Below are positions 42,132 through 49,867 of a stretch of DNA of 64,000 nt, piece after piece. A program made the translations under genes and the position numbers. Below the pieces are notes generated by a model. That model saw only the letters and a list, made by a program, of their open reading frames with translations, made no database searches and was not told the origin of the DNA. The DNA is from Duganella sacchari (lineage in GTDB: Bacteria > Pseudomonadota > Gammaproteobacteria > Burkholderiales > Burkholderiaceae_D), in the NCBI RefSeq assembly GCF_900143065.1, contig NZ_FRCX01000014.1:1-64000 (forward strand), given 5' to 3'. How positions within the stretch are numbered: position 1 is the first letter of the stretch; the number at the start of each line of letters is the position of its first letter.

Positions 42132-43148
42132 ATGCGCTCTTTTGTCCTCCCTCTGATTGCCTGCTGCTGCGTGATTTCCGCAGCCAGTGGCGCAAACGAT
42201 CCGTTGATTTCGCCATCGACGAAATCGGCGCCGGGTGGTTCGTCGGGCGCGTCGTCCTCGTCGTCCGGCAGCGCGTCCTCATCCTCGGGATCAAGCCGCA
42301 AGCTCAGTGAACGCGAACGTGAGGCGCAGGCCGAAGCCGACCTGTCGGCGCGGATTCAGGAGCGGCTGGCCATCATGCGCGCCAACCAGCAGGCCCGTGC
42401 GGCAGCGGCGGCCAAGGCCAAGAAGGATGCGGCAAGCAAAGCTGCGGTGGAAGCGGCCAAGCCCAAGGTGTACAGCAATGTCTGGTCGTACGAAGGTGAA
42501 ACCGGCCCCGCCAACTGGGGCAAGATCAATCCGGCCTGGGCCAAGTGCGGCACCGGCAACCGCCAGTCGCCGATCGATATTCGCGACGGCATGAAGGTGG
42601 ATCTGGAGCAGATTACGTTTGACTACCACCCATCCTCGTTCAATGTGACGGACAACGGCCGTACGGTGCAGGTGATGGTCGGCAGCGGCAACTTCATCAC
42701 GGTGGGCAACCGCATGTATGAGCTGATCCAGTTCCACTTCCACCGGCCGTCGGAGGAGCGCGTCAACGGCAAGGGCTATGAAATGGTGATGCACCTGGTG
42801 CACAAGGATGGCGAAGGCCGTCTGGCGGTGCTGGCGCTGCTGCTGGAGCGCGGCAAGTCGCAGCCGGTGATCCAGACGGTGTGGAACAACCTGCCGCTGG
42901 AGAAGTACGACACGGCCGCGCCGTCGTCGCTGCTGGACCCGATGGAGCTGCTGCCGGCACGCCGCGACTACTTCACGTATATGGGGTCGCTGACCACGCC
43001 GCCGTGCACCGAAGGCGTACTGTGGCTGGTGATGAAGGAGCCGGTGCAGGCCTCGCCGGCGCAGATGGCGCTATTCAGCCGCCTGTATCCGCTCAACGCG
43101 CGTCCGACGCAGCCGGGCTCCGGCCGCATCATCAAAGAGTCGAATTAA
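42132..43148 (+). CDS. exported alpha-carbonic anhydrase with Ser-rich/coiled-coil extension
   Basis: A 338-residue alpha-class carbonic anhydrase. After a signal peptide (1-20) comes a Ser/Gly-rich linker (31-55), a charged helical stretch (56-110) and the enzyme domain from WSYEGETGPANWGKI, with CGTGNRQSPIDI, zinc ligands His202 and His204 in QFHFHRPSEE and His221 in MHLVH, and SLTTPPCTEGVLW. The residue two before His221 is Val where mammalian enzymes have Glu117, a difference I believe is shared by related bacterial proteins. It hydrates CO2 in the periplasm. Confidence 0.92.
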   Translation: MRSFVLPLIACCCVISAASGANDPLISPSTKSAPGGSSGASSSSSGSASSSSGSSRKLSEREREAQAEADLSARIQERLAIMRANQQARAAAAAKAKKDAASKAAVEAAKPKVYSNVWSYEGETGPANWGKINPAWAKCGTGNRQSPIDIRDGMKVDLEQITFDYHPSSFNVTDNGRTVQVMVGSGNFITVGNRMYELIQFHFHRPSEERVNGKGYEMVMHLVHKDGEGRLAVLALLLERGKSQPVIQTVWNNLPLEKYDTAAPSSLLDPMELLPARRDYFTYMGSLTTPPCTEGVLWLVMKEPVQASPAQMALFSRLYPLNARPTQPGSGRIIKESN

Positions 43149-43984
43149 AGCGCGATCTTGTGTTTGCCGGCCCAGGTGGCGCCGGCTGCCAGCGGCTGCT
43201 GGTCGATGCGCGCCGGCTCGATGCAAACGAAGCGCTGATATTCTTCATCCGCCAGGTCCACCAGCGCCGCCGCATCGGCCTGGCCCGGATTCCATACCAC
43301 CCACTCACTGAAACCCTGCTGCTCCAGGCGCAGCGTGGCGTCGGCCGTATTGAGCGTGACGGCCGGCGTGGACTGGTACAGCCGGTCATGCTTCTCGGTG
43401 AAATGCAGCGCGGGATACTCCTGCGTGCGCGTGTTCAGGTGATGGTCGGTGTACTGCTGGTGCTGCAGGCCGCTGATGCTGGTCGCGTCCAGATGGCCGA
43501 CGTCGTAGTAGGTGTGCAGCGCCACGCCAAACGGGAAAGCCTGTTCGCCCGTGTTGCGCACGGTGTAGTCGATCTCCAGCGCGTCGCCGTGCAGCGTAAA
43601 ACGTAAGCTCAATGCAAACGCGTGCGGCCAGGCTTGCTGGTGCTCGGGCGACAGGTCGCCTGGCGCCAGTGCGAATTCCAGATAGGAGCTGCCGCCGTCG
43701 CCGCCGCTGCCGGCCAGGCGCCAGGTGCTGACGCGCGCGAAGCCGTGGCGCAGACCGGGACCACGGACATTAAACTGCGGGAAGATCACCGGCACACCGC
43801 CGCGTATGGCCTTGCTGCCGTCCAGCGGGGTTTGCGAACTGACGAACAGGCGCTCCTTGCCATCCCCGGTTTTCCAGGACAGCAGGTGTGCGCCAAACAG
43901 CGACACGGTGATCTGCGCGCCATCGGCGGCGATCAGGTGAACGGCTGGCAGGGCGCCGTATGCGGTGTTGGTGACTACAGCCAT
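43145..43984 (-). CDS. D-hexose-6-phosphate mutarotase (YeaD-like)
   Basis: A 279-residue cytoplasmic aldose-1-epimerase-like protein of the YeaD/Ymr099c group, which acts on hexose-6-phosphates. The group signatures are present: FGAHLLSWK, IRGGVPVIFPQF, HGFARVSTW, the catalytic His in FGVALHTYYDV and the catalytic Glu in FVCIEPARI. It overlaps the convergent carbonic anhydrase by four bases. This is the second mutarotase of the window; the first (28.6 kb) is exported and belongs to the GalM branch. Confidence 0.92.
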   Translation of the reverse strand: MAVVTNTAYGALPAVHLIAADGAQITVSLFGAHLLSWKTGDGKERLFVSSQTPLDGSKAIRGGVPVIFPQFNVRGPGLRHGFARVSTWRLAGSGGDGGSSYLEFALAPGDLSPEHQQAWPHAFALSLRFTLHGDALEIDYTVRNTGEQAFPFGVALHTYYDVGHLDATSISGLQHQQYTDHHLNTRTQEYPALHFTEKHDRLYQSTPAVTLNTADATLRLEQQGFSEWVVWNPGQADAAALVDLADEEYQRFVCIEPARIDQQPLAAGATWAGKHKIAL

Positions 43985-43996
43985 GTCTCTTCCATG

Positions 43997-45367
43997 TTAA
44001 GTGAGCCGGTTCTTTGCCAGCGGTGGATTCTTTGCGAAGTAGCGGCGGATGCCGGTGACAATGGCATCGGCCAGCTTGTTCTGGTAGCTCTCGTCGAGCA
44101 GCTTGGCTTCTTCTTCCGGATTGGAGATGAAGGCCGTCTCGATCAGGATCGACGGAATGTCCGGCGCCTTCAGCACCGCAAAGCCGGCCTGCTCGACCGA
44201 GCCTTTGTGCAGGCGGTTGATGCCGCCGATCTCGCCCAGCACCGAGCGTCCCAGCTTCATGCTGTCATTGATCTGCGCGGTGGTGGAGAGGTCGAACAGC
44301 ACGCTGGCCAGCTGCTTGTCGTGGCTTTTGACGTTGACGCCGCCGATAGTGTCGGCCAGGTTTTCCTTGTCCGCCAGCCAGCGCGCGGCCGAGGAGGTCG
44401 CGCCTTTTTCCGACAGCACGAACACGGATGAACCGCGTGCGCTTGGCTGCACGAAGGCGTCCGCGTGAATGGAGACGAACAAATCCGCCTGCACCTTGCG
44501 GGCTTTTTCCACGCGCGTGCCGAGCGGGACGAAGTAGTCGCCATCACGCGTCAGCATCACGCGCATATTCGGAATGTCCTCCAGCCTGGCCTTGAGGCGC
44601 TTGGCGATGGACAGCACGATATCCTTCTCGCGGCTGCCGTTCTTGCCGGACGCGCCCGGGTCCTCGCCGCCATGGCCGGGGTCCAGCGCAATGGTAATCA
44701 TGCGTACCAGCTTGCCGTTCTTGTCGACCTTTTCAGCGGCCCGGGTCTGGGCTTCGGCGGTTTTGAGTTCGCTCTTGAGCTCCTCGCGCGGTTCGGCCTT
44801 AAGGTCGGGCTTGAGCTGTTCCAGCTGTTCTTTCGGTGGCGGCGCTGGCGTGGCGGCTGCGGTCTTGTCGTCGCTGGACCAGTCGCCCTTTTCGATCATG
44901 GCGGCGATCGGATCGGCGGCCTTGACGGGATACAGGTCAAAGATCAGGCGGTGCTTGTAGTTGCCGGCCGGCGGCAACGTGAACACCTGCGGTTTGACCT
45001 CTTCCTTGAGGTCGAACACCAGCCGCACCACGTTCGGCCGGTTCTGGCCCACGCGCACCTGCTTGATGTACGGGTCGTTGGACTGGATCTTGGCGACCAG
45101 GCTTTTCAGCGTCGGGTTCAGTTCCAGGCCTTCGATGTCGACCACCATGCGCTCCGGGTCCTTGACGATGAAGTGCGTGGCTTTGAGGTCGGTATCGTTT
45201 TCCAGCGTGACGCGGGTGTAGTCCTCGGCCGGCCAGACGCGCACCGCCAGAATTTGCGCAGCGTAGGCGCGCAGCGGGGCAACGACGGAAAGCAGCAGGG
45301 TGGCGCCGGCCTTCAGGACGGTGCGGCGGCTCACATGTTGGGAGCGAATTTGAGGCGTTGAAGGCAT
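43997..45367 (-). CDS. amiC: N-acetylmuramoyl-L-alanine amidase with AMIN domain
   Basis: A 456-residue septal cell-wall amidase. The N-terminus SRRTVLKAGATLLLSVVAP is a twin-arginine signal, as in AmiA/AmiC. An AMIN domain (about 38-150) for septum targeting is followed by a Glu/Lys-rich linker (180-225) and the Amidase_3 domain with zinc ligands in LDPGHGGEDPG (His) and GSREKDIVL (Glu), SIHADAF (His), and the catalytic Glu in ILIETAFISN. It overlaps the end of tsaE by 37 bases, an arrangement common in beta-proteobacteria. Confidence 0.95.
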   Translation of the reverse strand: MPSTPQIRSQHVSRRTVLKAGATLLLSVVAPLRAYAAQILAVRVWPAEDYTRVTLENDTDLKATHFIVKDPERMVVDIEGLELNPTLKSLVAKIQSNDPYIKQVRVGQNRPNVVRLVFDLKEEVKPQVFTLPPAGNYKHRLIFDLYPVKAADPIAAMIEKGDWSSDDKTAAATPAPPPKEQLEQLKPDLKAEPREELKSELKTAEAQTRAAEKVDKNGKLVRMITIALDPGHGGEDPGASGKNGSREKDIVLSIAKRLKARLEDIPNMRVMLTRDGDYFVPLGTRVEKARKVQADLFVSIHADAFVQPSARGSSVFVLSEKGATSSAARWLADKENLADTIGGVNVKSHDKQLASVLFDLSTTAQINDSMKLGRSVLGEIGGINRLHKGSVEQAGFAVLKAPDIPSILIETAFISNPEEEAKLLDESYQNKLADAIVTGIRRYFAKNPPLAKNRLT

Positions 45368-45816
45368 GAGTTACCCAAGGCGGTAGACGCCTGCAATTCT
45401 ACATCACGGCCGTGACCGGCCACAGTCAAAAACACGTTCAGATCAGGCGGCGGCAGCACACCTTCGGCCTTTTCAGGCCATTCGACGATACAGATGTTGT
45501 CGCCGTTGAAGTCCTCGCGGAAGCCCGCGTCGAGGAATTCTTCGGGACTGCCCATGCGGTACAGGTCGAAGTGGATCACGCCGACGGCACGGCCGTCGAG
45601 CTGGATGCTGTAGGGTTCCGACAGCGTGTAAGTCGGGCTTTTGACGGTGCCGTTATGGCCCGCCGCGTGCAGCAGCGCGCGTGTGAGGGCGGTTTTGCCG
45701 GCGCCCAGGTCGCCGTGCAGGTGAATCGCCAGGCCGGGCAGCATGGCGCGCGCCAGCGCGGCGCCAAGGGCGGCGGTACCTTCTTCGTCGTGGAGATGGG
45801 CTGTGAAGTGCTGCAT
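45331..45816 (-). CDS. tsaE: tRNA threonylcarbamoyladenosine biosynthesis ATPase TsaE
   Basis: TsaE is the ATPase partner of TsaB/TsaD in making t6A37 in ANN-decoding tRNAs. The 161-residue protein has the P-loop GDLGAGKT (35-42), SPTYTLSEPY and HFDLYRMGSPEEF, all diagnostic. ATG 45816 is the start; a TTG one codon earlier is also open. It is divergent from queG across 58 bases and overlaps amiC. Confidence 0.96.
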   Translation of the reverse strand: MQHFTAHLHDEEGTAALGAALARAMLPGLAIHLHGDLGAGKTALTRALLHAAGHNGTVKSPTYTLSEPYSIQLDGRAVGVIHFDLYRMGSPEEFLDAGFREDFNGDNICIVEWPEKAEGVLPPPDLNVFLTVAGHGRDVELQASTALGNSCLQRLKFAPNM

Positions 45817-45874
45817 CAATTAAAATGTCATGTTGGTTGGATCGCCAGCCATTTTAACCGCTAGCTACGCCGAG

Positions 45875-46984
45875 ATGTCCCTGTCTGAAACCAATTTAGC
45901 CGAACTTGCCCTCAGCATCAAGCGCTGGGGTGTGGCGCTGGGCTTTGCCGAAATCCGCATCACCGACGTCGACCTGAGTCACGCCGAAGCTGGCCTGCAG
46001 GCCTGGCTGGACGCGGGCATGCACGGCGAAATGGACTATATGGCCAGCCACGGCATGCTGCGCGCCCGTCCTGCTGAGCTGGTGCCGGGCACCGTCCGCG
46101 TGGTCAGCGCCCGCATGAACTATCTGCCGAGGGACACGCAAACCAGCGGTGAACACGACTGGCGCGCGCGCGAGGCGGCCCGGCTGGCCGATCCGGATGC
46201 GGCCGTGATCTCCGTGTACGCACGCGGCCGCGACTATCACAAGGTGCTGCGCGCACGGCTGCAGCAGCTGGCCGACAAGGTAAAAGCGGAGATCGGCGAA
46301 TTCGGCTACCGCGTGTTCACCGATTCGGCGCCGGTGATGGAACTGCCGCTGGCGGAAAAGGCGGGGCTGGGCTGGCGCGGCAAGCATACCTTGCTGCTGT
46401 CGCGGACTGCCGGGTCGATGTTTTTCATGGGCGAGTTCCTGGTCGATCTGCCGCTGCCGATCGATGAGCCGACCGGCGCCCACTGCGGCCAGTGCTCGTC
46501 GTGCATCATGGCTTGTCCGACGCAAGCCATCCTCGGGCCGGGCAGGCTGGATGCGCGGCGCTGCATTTCCTACCTGACCATCGAACTGAAAAACGCCATT
46601 CCGCTGGAGATGCGGCCGCTGATCGGCAACCGCGTGTACGGCTGTGACGACTGCCAGACCGCCTGCCCATGGAACAAGTTCGCCCAGCCGGCCGTGCTGC
46701 CGGACTTTGATGAGCGCCATGGCCTGGGCCAGGCGTCGATGGTGGAACTGTTTGCGTGGACTGACGAGGAATTCAACCGCAAGATGGAGGGCAGTCCGAT
46801 ACGCCGCATCGGCCATGAACGCTGGCTGCGCAATATTGCGGTGGGCCTGGGCAATGCAGCAGCGGCTGGCGCCAAAGGCGATGCGGCGATTGTTGCGGCG
46901 CTGGCAGCGCGCCGCGAACATCCGTCAGAACTGGTGCGCGAGCATGTGGAATGGGCGCTGGCCCAGCACCGTAGCGCTGCTTAA
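45875..46984 (+). CDS. queG: epoxyqueuosine reductase QueG
   Basis: QueG is the cobalamin-dependent iron-sulfur enzyme that makes the last step to queuosine in tRNA. The 369-residue protein has the N-terminal domain with the catalytic Asp region FTDSAPVMELPLAEKAGLGW and two [4Fe-4S] motifs: CGQCSSCIMACPTQAI and, with ligands, CDDCQTACPWN. A C-terminal HEAT-like part ends the protein. I use ATG 45875; the open frame upstream would overlap the tsaE promoter. Confidence 0.96.
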   Translation: MSLSETNLAELALSIKRWGVALGFAEIRITDVDLSHAEAGLQAWLDAGMHGEMDYMASHGMLRARPAELVPGTVRVVSARMNYLPRDTQTSGEHDWRAREAARLADPDAAVISVYARGRDYHKVLRARLQQLADKVKAEIGEFGYRVFTDSAPVMELPLAEKAGLGWRGKHTLLLSRTAGSMFFMGEFLVDLPLPIDEPTGAHCGQCSSCIMACPTQAILGPGRLDARRCISYLTIELKNAIPLEMRPLIGNRVYGCDDCQTACPWNKFAQPAVLPDFDERHGLGQASMVELFAWTDEEFNRKMEGSPIRRIGHERWLRNIAVGLGNAAAAGAKGDAAIVAALAARREHPSELVREHVEWALAQHRSAA

Positions 46985-47817
46985 CGGCTGGCCGTGCGGC
47001 GTAGCAGGAACACGGCAGCAGCGGCCCACAGCACCAGCGTCACCACCGAGCCCTCGACACCGTAGGCGCCGCCCGTCAGCCATTCCGGGCCGGGCAGCGA
47101 CACTTGCAGCCAGCCGCGCGCCGCATGGCCTGAAACAGGCACGGAGAAAAAGCCGTCATACAGGAAGTTCCAGCCGAAGTGCACGCCGATGGACAGCCAG
47201 ATGCGGCGCGTTTGCAGATAGCAGGCGCTCAGCGTCAGGCCAGCCACGCCGGTAATCAGGATCGCCAGCACGCTGACGTGCTCATTCTGCATATGCGCCA
47301 GCGCGAAGGCCAGGAAGGACACCACCAGTGCGGTGCGCGTGCCCCAGCGCTGTTCGACGATGCGGAACAGCACTGCGCGGAACAGCAGCTCTTCAAAGCA
47401 GGCCACCATGATTTGCTCGGGCAGGGATTTCAGCAGGAATACCCAGTCGGCGCTGCTGCCAGTCACGGTGAACGCACCAGCTGCGGCTAGTACGCCCGCC
47501 ACGCCCAGACCCAGCGCCGCGCCGATTGCCACGCCGCGTGCCGCTTCACGCGTCGCGCCGGCGGATGCCAGCTCGGTCGCTGCGCGCTTTTCCAGACGCT
47601 GCGTGAACAGGCGGTAGCCGGCCATGCTCATGGTGGCCGCCAGCAGGAATGGCCACACCACGCGTTCAGGCTTGGGCACGATTTCGGACAGCATCAACGT
47701 CAGCATCATGGGCAGCATGACGGCAACCACGCCAAGCACGATACGCACCACCGGATGGCTGAACAGGCGGGCGCGGAAAGTCGGGACAGGTGACACGATC
47801 TGCTGGGCGATGCTCAT
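46981..47817 (-). CDS. CPBP-family intramembrane metalloprotease
   Basis: A 278-residue, roughly eight-helix membrane protein of the CAAX protease/bacteriocin-processing (CPBP, Abi) family. The catalytic motifs are CFEELLFRAVLF (Glu-Glu and Arg) and FALAHMQNEH, with a further His in GVHFGWNFLYD. Bacterial relatives serve in peptide processing or self-immunity, but most are uncharacterised. Its ATG overlaps the marR stop (ATGA), so it is probably regulated with it. It overlaps queG, its convergent neighbour, by four bases. Confidence 0.9.
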   Translation of the reverse strand: MSIAQQIVSPVPTFRARLFSHPVVRIVLGVVAVMLPMMLTLMLSEIVPKPERVVWPFLLAATMSMAGYRLFTQRLEKRAATELASAGATREAARGVAIGAALGLGVAGVLAAAGAFTVTGSSADWVFLLKSLPEQIMVACFEELLFRAVLFRIVEQRWGTRTALVVSFLAFALAHMQNEHVSVLAILITGVAGLTLSACYLQTRRIWLSIGVHFGWNFLYDGFFSVPVSGHAARGWLQVSLPGPEWLTGGAYGVEGSVVTLVLWAAAAVFLLRRTASR

Positions 47818-48296
47818 GACGTCTCCTTGTTGCTGTTGGTTGCGGCGCGCGCAGTGCGGATGCGCTCACCAAAAGATTCAGTTTGCAGTGCGGCGATGGC
47901 CTGGGCCAGCGCCTCTGAGAGCGGGTAGGGCAGGTCCCGGTCCAGGCTATCCGCCGCTGCGCGTGTGGCTTGCCAGCACTGGCGCAGCTGCGGCAGCAGG
48001 TGTTCGCCGTGGGCGCTCAGGCGGACCAGCTTCTGGCGCGCATCGCGTACGCCGGGCGAGGCGTCCAGCAAGCCTTCCCTGAGCATCAGCGCGACGGTTT
48101 GCGTGGCGGCCGGCTGGGTGATGCCGGCCGCTTCGGCGATCTGGCCGATGGTGCGCGGCTCGCCGCTTTCCAGCGCCCGCATCACGGGCGTGTAGCGCGG
48201 ACGATAGGCGAGGCCGGCGTCCTCGTAGGCCGCGCCGACGGCGCCGTCGAGCAGGTCGATCAGGTGGCGCAATTGGGTTCCCAGTCCTTGTCTCAT
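47814..48296 (-). CDS. MarR-family transcriptional regulator
   Basis: A 160-residue winged-helix regulator of the MarR family. The DNA-recognition part is IGQIAEAAGITQPAATQTVA (about 50-69), followed by a wing with DARQKLVRLSAHG. It precedes and overlaps the CPBP protease gene and has a perfect palindrome 20 bases before its ATG, so autorepression of the two-gene operon is likely. The inducer is unknown. Confidence 0.92.
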   Translation of the reverse strand: MRQGLGTQLRHLIDLLDGAVGAAYEDAGLAYRPRYTPVMRALESGEPRTIGQIAEAAGITQPAATQTVALMLREGLLDASPGVRDARQKLVRLSAHGEHLLPQLRQCWQATRAAADSLDRDLPYPLSEALAQAIAALQTESFGERIRTARAATNSNKETS

Positions 48297-48315
48297 GATT
48301 TAAATGTAACACGAT

Positions 48316-48331
48316 GCATAAGTGCTTATGC
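48316..48331. promoter_or_regulatory. palindromic operator upstream of marR
   Basis: GCATAAG-TG-CTTATGC has perfect 7-bp arms with a 2-base centre, the size and symmetry expected of a MarR dimer site. It lies in the gap between marR and the divergent GGDEF gene. A TATAAT box for the latter is at 48353-48358, so the regulator might affect both sides. Confidence 0.65.
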
Positions 48332-48381
48332 AATTATTTTTGATTTCATTTGTATAATGGTCACAAATCGAGGGGAACATT

Positions 48382-49824
48382 TTGTCCAAAACTGACGCTC
48401 AAGGGCCGCCCGCCTATCGGGAATTGTCGCCCTGGCGCCTGTGGCGCGAAGGCAGCCGCCGCCAGAAAATCTGCCTGTTTGGCGGCTGGCTGGTCTTGCT
48501 CATGCTGTGCGCCGCGCTCGGTGTGGGCATGGTGATCTGGCGCTGGTCCGGCCTACCGATTGCTTTTGGCGGCGTCACCGTCTACCTCACGATTTATCCG
48601 CCGCTGCTGATTTGTCTGCTGCTCACGCTCACGCTGGGCTGGTGGTGGGGTGCGATTCCCGCTTACTGCGCCACTTTCTCGCTGGCCGTCTATGCCGGCA
48701 TGCCGCTGCCGTGGGCACTGCTGTTTGCGCTGGCCAATCCGCTGGGCTTTGCGATCCTGGTGATCGGCTACCAGGCGATTGCCATGCGGCGCGATCTGCG
48801 TGCGCTGAACGCGCTGCTGTTTTATGTGCAGCAGTCGTTTGTCGCATGCGTGTTCAGCTCAAGCGGGGCGCTGATCTGGAGTTATACCAATCACTTTGAA
48901 CGTGCGGCCTTGCTGCCGATCTGGCAGGGCTGGTGGCTGGGCGCCTTTTTGCAAAGCGTGTTGATCGTCGGGCCGTTGATGGCGCTGCTGTGGCCACGCG
49001 CCGAGCGCTGGCTGTCCGCGCATCCGCAACTCATGCGCGACACGCATACACGCTCGCGCCAGTCGCTGCTGGGACTCCTGGCGTCGGTGGCGCTGGGGGT
49101 GCTGTTCTATGGCTTCGTCACCATCGGCCTGGCCGAAGGACAGGTGGACAAGGAGGCGATGCGCCAGACCATGTGGATTTTCTACTGGGTGTTTGTGGCG
49201 ATTGTGCTGTTCATGGCCTTCTTCGGCTACCAGCTGTTTGTACACTGGCAGAAAACCCAGGACCATCTGCTGGCCGAACTGCACCGCGCAAACGCAGAGT
49301 TGCAGACGCTGGCGACCACCGATGCGCTGACTGGTTTGCTCAATCGCCGCGCAGCCGACCGGCGTCTGTCGGCAGAGTGGCAGCGCACCCGCCGCACGCG
49401 CCGCCATGCGGCCATGGTGCTGCTGGATATCGACCACTTCAAACAGATCAACGACCAGTATGGCCATCCGGCCGGCGATGCCGCCTTGCGCCGGCTGTCA
49501 GCGGTGATTCAGTCCGTGATGCGGCAGGTGGATTTTGCCGCGCGCTATGGCGGCGAGGAATTCCTGATTGTGCTGCCCGACACGGACCAGCAGGGCGCGT
49601 TTGCGTTTGCCGAACGTCTGCGCGTGGAGGTGGCCGCATCGCCCGTGGTGCATGAAGAGGATAGCTTCAACATGCAGATCAGCCTGGGCGTGGCGATTGC
49701 GCGCGAGGACGAAGCCAGTCACGAACGCTGGGTCAGCCGCGCCGACCGTGCCTTGTACCGCGCCAAACAGGGAGGCCGCAATCGCACCGCAGTCGATGAC
49801 GCCGGTGTTGAGAAGCAGGCTTGA
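48382..49824 (+). CDS. membrane diguanylate cyclase (GGDEF)
   Basis: A 480-residue protein with about eight membrane helices (residues 30-290), resembling MASE1-type sensor regions, and a C-terminal GGDEF domain. TTDALTGLLNRRAADRRL opens the domain and the active site is RYGGEEF, the catalytically competent form, so it should make cyclic di-GMP. No EAL domain is attached. The start is TTG 48382, with GAGGGG six bases upstream; no ATG is available. It is divergent from marR. Confidence 0.93.
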   Translation: MSKTDAQGPPAYRELSPWRLWREGSRRQKICLFGGWLVLLMLCAALGVGMVIWRWSGLPIAFGGVTVYLTIYPPLLICLLLTLTLGWWWGAIPAYCATFSLAVYAGMPLPWALLFALANPLGFAILVIGYQAIAMRRDLRALNALLFYVQQSFVACVFSSSGALIWSYTNHFERAALLPIWQGWWLGAFLQSVLIVGPLMALLWPRAERWLSAHPQLMRDTHTRSRQSLLGLLASVALGVLFYGFVTIGLAEGQVDKEAMRQTMWIFYWVFVAIVLFMAFFGYQLFVHWQKTQDHLLAELHRANAELQTLATTDALTGLLNRRAADRRLSAEWQRTRRTRRHAAMVLLDIDHFKQINDQYGHPAGDAALRRLSAVIQSVMRQVDFAARYGGEEFLIVLPDTDQQGAFAFAERLRVEVAASPVVHEEDSFNMQISLGVAIAREDEASHERWVSRADRALYRAKQGGRNRTAVDDAGVEKQA

Positions 49825-49867
49825 GTGGGCTACACTCGTCGGGTCTTTTTATAGAGAGGCCCAAGCA

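Noticed and set aside
49568..49867. Upstream extension of the DUF885 gene
   Set aside because: The frame is open for another 100 codons, but that part lies within the GGDEF coding region, and the ATG at 49868 has both a ribosome-binding site and a signal peptide directly after it.
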